A stretch of DNA of 64,000 nucleotides from Lantana camara (lineage: Eukaryota > Streptophyta > Magnoliopsida > Lamiales > Verbenaceae). Under the pieces are notes generated by a model. It did no database searches. It worked only from the letters and a program-made list of their open reading frames with translations, and was not told where the DNA came from. This document shows positions 24,003 through 35,106 of the stretch, piece by piece (within the stretch, counting starts at the first letter, position 1; each line of letters begins with the position of its first letter). Position numbers and translations under genes: made by a program. The stretch is taken from positions 35,931,001-35,995,000 of the forward strand of contig CM074855.1 of assembly GCA_037501455.1 (NCBI GenBank), given 5' to 3'.

Positions 24003-25167
24003 CAATAACTAGCTTTACTTACTAAACTTAAAACCTATTGATGGAATGCTAGGAATTTAATTCAAAATTTGCATCTCGAATTAAACACCTATTATTCGAA
24101 ATGAGCTTAATATTTAATGGGAATTTTCGAATCAACCGAAGAGTTGTTCGGTTCGACCTCACCAACATATATGTTATCCAATTTTATTAGTCTTGATTAA
24201 TGCAAGTACACTTAAATGCATTTCAAACAAGAACATAAACAGATAACATGTCCTAGCATGATACTAACATGTAATGATCATGGGTTCTACCTATCTTATG
24301 CGTGATATGTGGGAGCCACTCCACAATCACAAGTTCTAACATACATGCCACATAAACAGTTTAAATCACATAAGGGAAAGCAGTAACAAAATACGAGCCC
24401 TATCTCTATTACATTTAACAATTGAGATTCCCCTCCCTAACATTTTGAGGGGTCTTCACTTATGGCCGCCTTGTTACTTGAATGTTGTCCATCTTACTCC
24501 TTGGGTGCATTGTCTCCAAAATGAAAATAAAAAAACCTCACCACCTATCTCTACTCTCAAATTACAATAAAAAGAAAAAGACATAAAGTAATAAGGCTCA
24601 ATCTTCATATTGGCCTTAGACAATTACACGGGGCATACCTCGGCCTCAAAAACAGTAATATGGAAAGCCACATAATAAATCACATAACAGTACGCACATA
24701 AGTGAGGCTCCAACCTCAATTGAAAAACGCAACTATAGGGCTCCAACCCCAATTTAAACCATCCATGTGCATAAATTAAAACCATACATAGATCTAAACC
24801 CATGATCACCTAACATGCTTTTGCAAGAATTTAAATTTAACCAATAAATTAAAATTCTCGCTTTAAGCTCTAATAGCTTAAAACACGACTTAGATGCAAT
24901 TCTTGTTCAAGAGCCTTTTCAATAAAACCCGAAAAACAATAAACTAATAAAATTCTAATTAATTTCTGAAAATTAATAATTTTATTCTTTCAATATTTTC
25001 AGAAAATAAATATTGTAATTTTTCCAAAATTTAAATCGCTCAAATTTTCAAAATCCCAATTTAAACAATTATTTCAAAAATAATTCAAATTTATTAAAAA
25101 AAATTTTTTAGAAAAATTAAATCGGGATTGGATTGGACTAAACACGAAAATCAAGATCGCGAAACGA

Positions 25168-25440
25168 AGGCCCCGGGTTTTGCCCGCGCGCCAGCCCAGG
25201 CCGGAGCACGCATCGCGCGCGAGCGCGCGCGCAGCGCGCACGCCTTCTCCCGCGCAAGGCGCGCGCTGCGCCTAGGCGGCAGGCAGGCGGGCGGCGGTAA
25301 GGCTCCCGCGCGGTTGCGGGAGCTGCTGGCGGGTGCGCCTAGGCGCGGGCCTAGGCGCTGGCGGGCGACATCGGCGGGCAGTCTCGCGCGGTTGCGGGAC
25401 TGCTGGGCGGGTGGGCGCGCGGGCCTGGCGTGCTACGCCT
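25168..25440 (-). other. GC-rich hairpin island in reverse copia leader
   Basis: A sharply GC-rich block inside AT-rich leader. Two hairpins share the loop region gcggtt: 25303-25322 (arms ctcccgc/gcgggag) and 25379-25402 (arms cagtctcgc/gcgggactg, with one G-T pair). The long open frames here are a by-product of GC richness. Confidence 0.6.
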
Positions 25441-25725
25441 TAACATGTCCAGGCTCGCGTTTTCGTAACACAATTTTGTGTTTCGTATTTTTAGTTCAAA
25501 AACCAAAACAATCCAAATTCAAAAACACGATTTAAATTAATTTTTATCAAAACAGTTTTTCAAAAACACAATTTAAGAAAACAGTTTCAGAAATTCAAGA
25601 AAAATTACAGTTTCGTATTTCAGGCTTTCTAAAAGAACTCATGAATACCTAATTCGCATCTAAGCCTAAGAATTTCTACCAAATTCAGAATAATTGAGAC
25701 GAATCAGAAACACGATTAACGAGGT

Positions 25726-25738
25726 GGCTTTGATACCA
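25726..25738 (-). other. Primer binding site of reverse copia
   Basis: Minus strand tggtatcaaagcc, 2 nt inside the 5' LTR. It differs from the initiator-Met-tRNA complement at one base. Confidence 0.85.
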
Positions 25739-25740
25739 CT

Positions 25741-28004
25741 TGTTGGAAAACACGAATCAGAAAGCAGCGGAATTTAAAAATTTTCCCAACAAAAGGACCT
25801 AGAACTCGCAATCGTGTAACCAAATTCGTAGAGATAGAAAACTTACTTTTCTTTTATTCTTTCTTGAAGCGTTTCAAGCCACCCAAGAACGCTCTTCTCG
25901 CGGCTTGACAACCCATCCCTGGAAAGTCTCTTTCTACTTCAGAATCCATTGTCGGGATAGCAATCCAAACCAACCTAGATTCAATTCATGTTAGGGAAGT
26001 TCTTAACAATATAACATAAAGAAAGAAACATGAAACGAGAAAAGCAGGATTGAAACTCCCTTCAAAAACCAGTTTCGCGAAAGTAGAAAACTGCCAGTCA
26101 CAAAACCCTCGTGAAAAAACTCATCTTTCAGGATATGGACGAACGGTTTTCGCCATATTCTTTGGTTCGATTTTTTCACTCGTTTTCTGTTGGGTTCAGA
26201 ATCGTTTCATCATCCCTTCTGATCGTTTTGCTTAATCCCCACTTTTGGTAAAGCTCGAATCTTCAAAACTTCTAACTTGAAGTCTCTAGAGAAAGTCCAC
26301 CAACTTGATCACAATCTAACTAGTAAGGATGCTAGTTCTCTAGTTAGTGTTTAGGCTTAACCTTGGGTTTAATTTAATCTTGGAGAAAGGAAGGTGTTCA
26401 ACACATGAACCAAGAATTGTCTATTAGCTCCATAAGGAGCTCGAGCTCCCCTATTTATAGGGAGGGGGTTGCCGATCCAAATCCTTGTTGGGAAAGGATT
26501 TGGTTCCCCTCTCTCCTATTACTTGATCATCAAGTACTTTCCAACTTTGACTTTGAATTCTAATTCAAGTCAACTTTTAAGAGAGCTAAAAATATCCAAA
26601 CTATTTTTGGATAATTTTATACTTTATTTATTATAAAAATAAATAACTTATTTTTATCTAATTAATTAATTCATAATTAATTAACTAGATTATTTTCTCC
26701 AAAATTAGACTTTCTTTTTAATTCAAAATTAAACCAAAGTCTATTAAATAATTAACACATTAATTATTTAACATCACATAATCACGTGTGGCACACGTGT
26801 CTTAATGACACGTGTCCAATCACGTGAGCCACACGTGTGATTTCACACGTGTGGAACCCCTTAGGCTCGATTAACTCGTTTAATCATTTTTAAGCCTAAA
26901 CTCATGTAACCAAGTTGTTGTGTGTGACCCTCTAGGTTCTCAATTCAATTAGCAGTGACCCTAATTAATTAATTCACTAATTAATTAATCAGTCCACAGA
27001 TTAAACGACCATAGTCTAGCAACAGGTGTTTAACCCCTAGCTGAATTGGAATGTTCGGATTCGACAGAACCTTTAAGTCATTGATTCATGTGAGATACAA
27101 TCCTCCTACTTACTATCTCTCAACCATGATGTAGGGTAAGGGAATAATTAGAACCCTAATAATCTGGTCTTAAAGCTAAGTGCATTTCATATCCATTTGA
27201 TCTCAATCCAAGAAACCCTTTTCTTGATGTCTTGATCTACTGCCTTGGCCAAGGACTCCATATGGCATATGAATGACTTACACAATAAGAGATCACCTTG
27301 CAAATGCAAGTGTAGGTCCTTTCTTGATTCTCATTCACTTTCATGAATCACTTGTGCAGCCCCAGCATAAGCCTTGAATCAGTTGTCTAAGGCGACACCC
27401 TTTAAAGCTTATACCAAAGACTACAGAGTTAACTCATAAAGCGACAAGGAACCTCAAGTCTAAGGATCAATTAATCACATCAATGACTCGTGAGATATTT
27501 CCTAATCTGGAAGTTTCCATTTCCTGAAATAGAAACTTCCTTTCCCATTTAGGAATGTTCTCAGACGGGGTACCTCAGTGAACTTACTTATTAAAGTAAG
27601 CACCCTCATGTATCACGCACGTATCAACTATACACTTTCCACCTCCATGAAACAAGGTGGTCCTTCTTAAGGGCGTGATCCCACAAGCAAGCCTTAGAGG
27701 AGCCAGGTTGACACTCCCACTATCTGTAGGACTCATCGGCTTGGAGTATTTTACTAATCATGACTTATGTGATATAGGGCTCGTTTCATGAACCATTTCA
27801 CCTAAATGGTAGAGTCCTAAAGTCATCAGGATTAGGGGAGTTCTCATACATGCGCACGTAATGGAACCACACAAAACACGTATTGGCATATAAAGAAGTG
27901 TTTGCCTATAATCAATCGTATATTATTCAAAGATTGTCTGTGATATAAGAAAAGTCCCAAAGCAGATTACGTCGAATCGGCTTTCTAGGGCACTATTCCT
28001 AACA
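25741..28004 (-). repeat. 5' LTR of reverse copia, 2264 bp
   Basis: Same length as the left LTR. The differences I found are two near 26140-26157 and one near 27721. It carries the G-box array at 26783-26851 and the TATA box at 26451-26460, and should be the promoter-bearing copy. Confidence 0.92.
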
Positions 28005-28009
28005 GTTTC

Positions 28010-28221
28010 GACCCGCGGGACCGAACCAAGCAAAGCAACCTTTGGCTCTTCTGGCTCCACCTAAGGTTCAATACACGTTCTGCAAGGGTCCTCATCATGT
28101 GGATAACTGCTCCAGACTACATAAGAAATGTTTCTTCTGCGGGTCACCGGATCACATGGTAAGCACATGCCCGAAAAAGAAAGACAATCAGAGGCCCGCA
28201 ATTTAGGCTAGGGCTTATGCA
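28010..28221 (+). pseudogene. gag: Gypsy A gag, zinc-knuckle part
   Basis: This part continues gag after the reverse copia. Two Cys/His knuckle-like stretches can be read (CKGPHHVDNC and CFFCGSPDHMVSTC), typical of the nucleocapsid that binds RNA. A TAG at about 28204 then interrupts the frame before the protease. In intact relatives gag runs on into pol. Confidence 0.75.
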
Positions 28222-28686
28222 TTGGGGGGGGGGGGGGTTGAGGAAGAAGAAGCTGTGGAGATCGACCCAAACTCCGTGATCAAAGGTACCGTTAGCATTT
28301 ATGGCACTACATTGCATGCATTGTTTGATCCCGGGGCTACTCATTCTTTTATTTCCTGGGATATAGCTACTTCTATGTGCTTGCCTGTCTCCCTCTGTAC
28401 GCATGATTATGTGGTTAGCTCTCCACTTGGTGGTAGTTTGGTAACTTGCAGTTTGTTTCGGGGGTGTCCTGTGAGCTTTGAAGATCGGGTTTTCCTTGCC
28501 GAGTTGATTGAGATGCCTATGCAAAAGTATGATGTCATCCTCGGAATGGATTGGTTGTATGAGCATGGGGCTAAGATGGATTGTCGGGAGAAGCAGGTTT
28601 CCTTTGGTTCAGTGGTGTTTAAGGGCGAAAGGTTGAAGTCGAGCCCGTTTATTTCCTTTGTTGAGGCTAGTAGACTGGTCCGGGAC
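28222..28686 (+). pseudogene. pol: Gypsy A protease region
   Basis: Encodes the aspartic protease that cuts the polyprotein. The active site reads ALFDPGATHSF; the D-P-G is close to the family D-S-G. MDWLYEHGAKMDC downstream is also typical. A run of 14 G (28224-28237) replaces an ordinary codon stretch near the start. The gene is broken at 28686 (after SRLVRD) by solo LTR C and resumes at 42224. Confidence 0.85.
28224..28237 (+). repeat. Poly-G tract (14 G)
   Basis: Uninterrupted G run inside the decayed gypsy A frame. It is prone to slippage and to sequencing error, so its length may be inexact. Confidence 0.8.
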
Positions 28687-30020
28687 TGTGACGCCCCGAG
28701 CGGTGGGCCATCACACCCCCCTCACCTAAACCCGAACCTACATATGAAATGAATTTCCATACATGAGTCCAAGTCTAAGCGAACGGGGAACCTACACTCA
28801 CTCCCTAGGCTAAGCGGGGCTAAAACAGTGACAGAATGCACAAAACAAACATAAGAATGCGGAAGCAATAACATAATGATCGAAAAGAGCTCTATAGCTA
28901 GCATTTACATCATATGCAATGGCCTCACGGCCCAAAAGATCGAGTATTTACATCAAAAGCTCGTAGTTCTCCAAAATAACAAGTCATATTATCAAATACA
29001 TGAGAGAAGTAATCAAAAGGCAGGAAATATGAATGTAACTCGACCTAAACTAGAAGTACGACAAGACTCGAAGCACTTCCCCGCCTAGCTCGAGACAACC
29101 TGCAACTGAAGGTAAGGAAAAGGAGGGGTCAGTCAAAACTCGACTGAGTGAGGGGGTGAAACGCACACCCACACCTAAATACATATAAAGCAGAACATAT
29201 AACAAAGGTGATAGCCATGAATCGAGACTAGGGTTTTACATACCAAAACCTTTTCCAAAGATAACATATAATACAAAGAAAACCTATCTCGATCCATAGT
29301 TTATCAAACATAACATAAACATAAGCCCGGTGAGAACGGGCTATCCCAAACTCCTCAAATACATAAACTGAAAGCGTAAATCATAAATCAATCCAACCCC
29401 AACAACATGGTGATCGGGAATCAAACCCTTTCCACCTACTTACATATGTACGAGGGGTAGCTAACCTACAACGTACTAGGAGCATCACGCCTCATCAACC
29501 TCCAAGAATCGAGCGTAAGACTACGAATGGGAATCATGCACAGGCTTAACCCGACGACCTTTACCGTCCCGGACGTCCTTACCCACAATTCCTGAGGCCC
29601 AAACTTACCAATACATACCAAATTCCTATCTTTCAGGGCTCATCTCACTCAACCATAACATATACGAATAAAGAATTTCAAAACATAGCTTACTTATGCC
29701 AATACTTATACGAATTTCAAAAACATAAAACTTATTCACAAAAATCATAACGTAGCTTAAGCACTCGTATTTAACATATATATATAAGATACATATTCGC
29801 ATACGGGGTAAGAAAACATCACGTAATAGGTCTTAGGTCGCTTATCTAATACAAATGATCCTAACCTCGTAAACAAAAGAGCAGAAAACCGGGTCGAAAG
29901 AGCGAACAACCACCTAAACTCCGGGATCTTGTACGCCCGGAAGAGGCTCTGAAACAAAAGAAAGCAAGACCCAAGACTTAAACTCAATAATGAACCATAT
30001 AGACACTCGACAATGCTGAT

Positions 30021-30048
30021 GGATGCAATGGATGCAATGGATGCAAAT
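30021..30048. repeat. Short tandem repeat (atggatgca, about 3 copies)
   Basis: Three near copies of a 9-bp unit inside solo LTR C. Confidence 0.75.
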
Positions 30049-30265
30049 GAGGTGCATATTCATACTACTTAAGTCATTTAACTTCAAATTCGTATAAAAC
30101 GTATCAAATCATTTCATAAACGTATTTCATAAAATATAACAAATAATTAAACCACAAAATTACACTTAGAGTACACATTTCATACATAAGAATTCATATA
30201 AAACCATAAGACCACATTTATAATTTAAATCATCAATCACTTAAATTTCATATTAAATATATAAC

Positions 30266-30268
<3 letters not shown>

Positions 30269-30302
<34 letters not shown>
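30269..30302. repeat. AT dinucleotide microsatellite
   Basis: About 17 uninterrupted AT units in solo LTR C. Confidence 0.9.
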
Positions 30303-30306
<4 letters not shown>

Positions 30307-30519
30307 AACATATCCTACAAATATATATATACATATACACGTACCAGCAACCCTTAACACCTTAAAGTCATAAATAAAATATGTAAAGTCCATGCAAAGT
30401 TCACAAATAATCATATTCATAGAGTAATCTCAACCATTCATGCATTCTCACGTACAAACCATGCAAAAGCGACAAAAAGGGATCAAATAAATGAAGAAGC
30501 ATCAACAGTTCATCTCCTC

Positions 30520-30647
30520 ATCTCCTCTCCCGGGGAGATTATGCATATAAAAGTCCCCTCTAGGGGAGATTTCATGTAGAAAGTTTCTGCATAAACACTC
30601 CCCGGCCGGGTACTTTCCATGAGCAAAATCTCCCCGCCCGGGGAGAT
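30520..30647. repeat. GC-rich palindrome cluster of LTR C (4 copies)
   Basis: Units at 30520-30539, 30554-30567 (tcccctctagggga), about 30598-30610 (core ccccggccggg) and 30628-30647 (atctccccgcccggggagat). The core differs from those of LTRs A and E and is close to that of LTR B. Position is about 43-47% along the LTR. Confidence 0.75.
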
Positions 30648-32056
30648 AGTTCAGCCGCGAGAAATGGTGATTCCACCCCTGTTTAGTCCTGCATCTCCTT
30701 CCAAACAAATAGCAACTCATCTAGGCAAGTTAGGGCATGAATTAAGGCAGAAAATCAGCACAAAACCTCCAATAAACTGACCTAAAACTGAGAGCAAGTG
30801 AAGGAGAAGAAAAAAAGGATCCAAACTCATGCATATATCTTTCAAAAGCTCAAGAATAATAATGGTATCTCTCACATAACTCAACTAAAACCAAAGTCAG
30901 GTATATTCTATTAGGAATAGTGCCCTAGAAAGCCGATTGTATATCCGCTTTGTGCTTTTCCTTATTGTAATCACAGACAATCTTTGAATAAAATAACGAA
31001 TTGAGGCAACACTTCTTTATATGCTCTTGTTTGGTATGCGTTTACTTTAGCTGTGCATGTATGAGAACTCCCCTAATCCTGATGACTTTAGGACTCTACC
31101 ATTTGGGTGAAATGGTTCATGAAACGAGCCCTATATCACATAAGTCATGATTAGTAAAATACTGCAAGCCGATGAGTCCTACAGACAGTGGGAGTGTCAA
31201 CCTGACTCCTCTAAGGCTTGCTTGTGGGATCACGCCCTTAAGAAGGACCACCTTGTTTCATGGAGGTGCAAAGTGTATAGTTGATACGTGCGTGATACAT
31301 GAGGGTGCTTACTTTAATAAGTAAGTTCACTGAGGTGCCCCGTGTGAGAACACTCCTAAATGGGAAAGGAAGTTTCTATTTCAGGAAATGGAAACTTCCA
31401 GATTAGGAAATATCTCACGAGTCATTGATGTGATTAATTGATCCTTAGACTTGAGGTTCCTTGTCACTTTATAAGTTAACTCTGTAGTCTTAGGTATAAG
31501 CTTTAAAGGGTGTCGCCTTAGACAACTGATTCAAGGCTTATGCTGGGGCTGCACAAGTGATTCATGAAAGTGAATGAGAATCAAGAAAGGACCTACACTT
31601 GCATTTGCAAGGTGATCTCTTATTGTGTAAGAAATTCATATGCCATATGGAGTCCTTGGCCAAGGCAGTAGATCAAGACATCAAGAAAAGTGTTTCTTGG
31701 ATTGAGATCAAATGGATATGAAATGCACTTAGCTTTAAGACAGGATTATTAGGGTTCTGATTATTCCCTTGCCCTAGATCTTGGTTGAGAGATAGTAAGT
31801 AGGAGGATTGTATCTCACATGAATCAATGACTTAAAGGTTCTGTCGAATCCGAACATTCCAATTCAGCTAGGGGTTAAACACCTGTTGCTAGACTATGGT
31901 CGTTTAATCTGTGGACTGATTAATTAATTAGTGAATTAATTAATTAGGGTCACTGCTAATTGAATTGAGAACCTAGAGGGTCACACACAACAACTTGGTT
32001 ACATGAGTTGAGGCTTGAAAATGATTAAACGAGTTAATCGGGCCAAGAGGGTTCCA

Positions 32057-32124
32057 CACGTGTGAAGTCACACGTGTGGCTCACGTGAGTGACACGTGTC
32101 ACTGTGACACGTGTCACACACGTG
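32057..32124. promoter_or_regulatory. Six CACGTG G-boxes in + strand copia 5' LTR
   Basis: Cores at 32057, 32071, 32082, 32093, 32108 and 32119, nearly all within acacgtgt or tcacgtga, about 340 bp upstream of the TATA box. The 3' LTR has five (40189-40242) because one unit was lost. Confidence 0.8.
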
Positions 32125-32460
32125 TGTGTATATATATATTATATATATATTAAATAATTAATTAGTTAATTATTTAATAGACTTTGGTTTAATTTTGAAT
32201 TAAAAAGAAAGTCTAATTTTGGAGAAAATAATCTAGTTAACTAATTACGAATTAATTAATTAGATAAAAATAAGTTATTTATTTTATAATAAATAAAGTA
32301 TAAAATTATCCAAAAATAGTTTGGATATTTTTAGCTCTCTTAAAAGTTGACTTGAATTAGAATTCAAAGTCAAAGTTGGAAAATACTTGATGATCAAGTA
32401 ATAGGAGAGAGACAAACCAAATCCTTGCCCAACAAGGAGTTCGGCCGTCCCTCCCCATTC

Positions 32461-32470
32461 CTATATATAG
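32461..32470 (+). promoter_or_regulatory. TATA box of + strand copia 5' LTR
   Basis: ctatatatag before a G run. The copy in the 3' LTR is at 40579-40588. Confidence 0.65.
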
Positions 32471-32857
32471 GGGAGCTCATGCTCCCCTTTAGAGCTAATT
32501 GACAATTCTTGGTTCATGTGTTGAACACCTTCCTTTCTCCAAGATTAAATTAAACCCTAGGTTAAGCCTAAACACTAACTAGAGAACTAGCATCCTTACT
32601 AGTTAGATTGTGATCAAGTTGGTGGACTTTCTCTAGAGACTTCAAGTTAGAAGTTTGAAGATTCGAGCTTTACCAAGGAGAGGGGATCGAGCCGCGAGAA
32701 GAGCGTTCTTGGGTGGCTTGAAACGCTTCAAGAAAGAATAAAAGAAAAGTAAGTTTTCTATCTTTACGAATTTGGTTGCACGATTGCGAGTCCTAGATCC
32801 TTTTGTTGGGAAAATTTTTTAAATTCCGCTGCTTTCTGATTCGTGTTTTCCAACAAG

Positions 32858-32870
32858 TGGTATCAGAGCC
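32858..32870 (+). other. Primer binding site of + strand copia
   Basis: tggtatcagagcc, a perfect match to the complement of the plant initiator-Met tRNA 3' end, 2 nt after the LTR. Confidence 0.92.
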
Positions 32871-35106
32871 ACCTCGTTAATCGTGTTTCTGATTCGTCTC
32901 AATTATTCTGAATTTGGTAGAAATTCTTAGGCTTGATGCGATTGAGTATTTGTAATTGTTTTAGAAAGCCTGAATTACGAAACTGTATTTTTTCCTGAAA
33001 GTTTCTGAAAATTGGTTTTTGCAACATTTAATTTTTGAAAACAATTTTAGATTTGAAACTGTATAAACTGTTATTGGATTTCTTGGATTGGTTTTGCTTT
33101 TGAACGAAAACACGAAACGAAAAAACGGATCACGACGAACACGTGAAACCCTGCGCGCGAAGGCGTCGCGCGCGCGGGCGTCGCGCGCCACCGCCCCCCT
33201 GTCCTAGGCGTGCGCAGGGCAGCCGCCCAGCACCTCCCGCACGCCTGTGCGGGAGCCTTCTGGGCGCGCCTAGGCGCGCCCGCCCAGGGCGGCCGAGACT
33301 GGCCGCCCATCGCCCACCGTCGCCCGACAGGGCGCGCGGCATGCCCGCGCAGTGCGCGCACTCACCCGGCCTTGGCTGGGCGCTGTGCGCGTCCGCGCGC
33401 GCTTACGACGCGTGCGCCCCGTCTCACGTATGGGCCCCGTTTTCTGATCCGAACTTTCGTATTTCGTGCAATCCAGTCCCAATTTTGTTTTTTAATTTTA
33501 AAATTTTATTTTTGAATATTTATTTTAATTTTTGAATAAAAACTTGAAATTGGGATTTTTGAGAAATTGAAACGGTTTATATTTTGGGAAAATACACCTT
33601 TGATAAAATTATTAATTTTCAGAAATTAATTAGAATTTTATTTGTTTTGGTAATTTGGGATTTATTGAAAACTTTTATAAATAAGACTCGCATCAAGTCG
33701 TGTTTTAAGTCATTAGGACTTGAAACGAGAATTTTAATTTATTGGCTAAATTTAAATTCTCGCAAGAGCATGTTAGGTGATCATGGGTTTAGATCTATGT
33801 ATGGTTTTAATTTATGCACATGGATGGTTTAAATTGGGGTTGGAGCCCTATAGTTGCGTTTTTCAATTGAGGTTGGAGCCTCACTTATGTGCGTACTGTT
33901 ATGTGATTTATTATGTGGCTTTCCATATTACTGTTTTTGAGGCCGGGGTATGCCCCTTGTAATTGTCTAAGGCCAATATGAAGATTGAGCCTTATTACTT
34001 TATGTCTTTTTCTTTTTATTGTAATTTGAGAGTAGAGATAGGTGGTGAGGTTTTATTTTCATTTTGGAGACAATGCACCCAAGGAGTAAGATGGACCACA
34101 TTCAAGTAACAAGGAGGTCATAAGTGAAGACCCCTCAAAATGTTAGGGAGGGGAATCTCAATTGTTAAATGTAATAGAGATAGGGCTCGTATTTTGTTAC
34201 CGCTTTCCCTTATGTGATTTAAACTGTTTATGTGGCATGTATGTTAGAACTTGTGATTGTGGAGTGGCTCCCACATATCACGTATAAGATAGGTAGAACC
34301 CATGATCATTACATGTTAGTATCATGCTAGGACATGTTATCTGTTTATGTGCTTGTTTGATATGCATTTAAGTGTACTTGCATTAATCAAGACTAATAAA
34401 ATTGGATAACATATATGTTGGTGAGGTCAAACCGGACAACTCTCCGGTTGATTCGAAAATTCCCATTAAATATTAAGCTAATTTCGAACAAATGGGTGTT
34501 TAATTCGAGATGCAAATTTTGAATTAAATTCCTAGCATTCCATCAATAGGTTTTAAGTTTAGTAAGTAAAGCTAGTTATTATCCGCGAGTCGTGGGATAG
34601 CTAGTGGAGCTTATTAGTTCTTAGTTACCTAATTAATCATTTTAAATGATCAATATTTCGTGGTCAATTTTAGCAAGGGCGATGTCCGCGAGTCGTGGGT
34701 CGTTCAAACTAAGTTTTGGTCATGATCTTATGATTGATGGGTCTAGCTTAACGCCTAAGTAAATGTGGATGTCGCACGAGTCGTGGGTCCATATTGAAAG
34801 ATAGGTGATGCAAAAACAATTACTAAGAGTTCTAAAGGTGTTAGAATTGGTAAGTTGTACCTACCTAGGGTTCTTACTTAGAATGTCCGCGAGTCGTGGG
34901 TTCGAGGTAAATTGCCTAGGATCTTAGTACCCATTGGGAAACGTGTTCCTCTTAGATCTTTGGGAATTCTAGATCTTTGAAAAACAGTGGGAGCTACATT
35001 AGATTAAAGACCTTATCTTTTGTATATCGTTATAATTCAGCATGCTCACTAGTTCTCTGTTTTACCATTTAGGCCGTAGATTCTGTGATTCTCTACGTGT
35101 TTTGAA
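32871..35106 (+). other. Leader of + strand copia
   Basis: 2.24 kb between PBS and gag ATG, long for a copia element. It has a GC-rich island (about 33146-33430) with a hairpin at 33234-33255 (arms ctcccgca/tgcgggag), a 61-codon frame at 33777-33962 shared with the reverse copia, and four copies of a 15-16-nt motif (34582-34900) in the last 530 nt before gag. Long frames in the GC island are most likely composition artefacts. Confidence 0.75.
34582..34900 (+). repeat. Four copies of the leader motif tccgcgagtcgtggg
   Basis: At 34582-34596, 34685-34699, 34772-34787 (variant tcgcacgagtcgtggg) and 34886-34900. The 13-mer core ccgcgagtcgtgg is nearly self-complementary, with two G-U pairs and one central mismatch. 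Placement just before gag is where retroelements often hold packaging and dimerisation signals. Confidence 0.85.

Larger units (their letters stand above)
23482..25725 (-). other. Leader (5' untranslated region) of reverse copia
   Basis: This 2244-bp stretch between the primer binding site and the old gag ATG is collinear with the 2236-bp leader of the + strand copia (32871-35106). It keeps four copies of a 15-16-nt motif (23684-24002), a 61-codon frame also present in the sister (24624-24809) and a GC-rich island with hairpins (about 25168-25440). It is much better conserved than the coding region beside it, which suggests roles in cis such as packaging or dimerisation. That role is inference. 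Confidence 0.7.
17962..28004 (-). mobile_element. Reverse copia with decayed genes and near-identical LTRs, TSD GTTTC
   Basis: A complete 10,043-bp Ty1/copia-type element inserted in gypsy A gag. The TSD GTTTC lies at 17957-17961 and 28005-28009. Both LTRs are 2264 bp, and I found only three differences between them by eye, so insertion was recent. Read on the minus strand: LTR, primer binding site (25726-25738), a leader of about 2.2 kb, then a region that aligns in patches with the gag-pol of the + strand copia at 30909-40973 but has no long frame, then a PPT (20226-20241). A coding region this broken beside such young LTRs means it moved as a non-autonomous element. Confidence 0.93.
30909..32855 (+). 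repeat. 5' LTR of + strand copia, 1947 bp
   Basis: Starts tattaggaatag (TG to TA) and ends ccaaca. It carries six CACGTG boxes (32057-32124), a TATA box (32461-32470) and an AT-rich stretch between. It is collinear with the reverse copia LTR apart from the 327-bp segment. Confidence 0.93.

Noticed and set aside
24624..24809. 61-codon frame shared with 33777-33962
   Set aside because: Interesting, but the whole leader is conserved and the few changes alter amino acids, so I do not annotate it as coding.
25128..25535. Long open frame in a GC-rich block (also 33143-33535 and its opposite strand)
   Set aside because: Stop codons are rare in such GC-rich DNA. Frames are open on several strands at once, the two elements do not share the protein, and the composition is Arg/Ala/Pro only.
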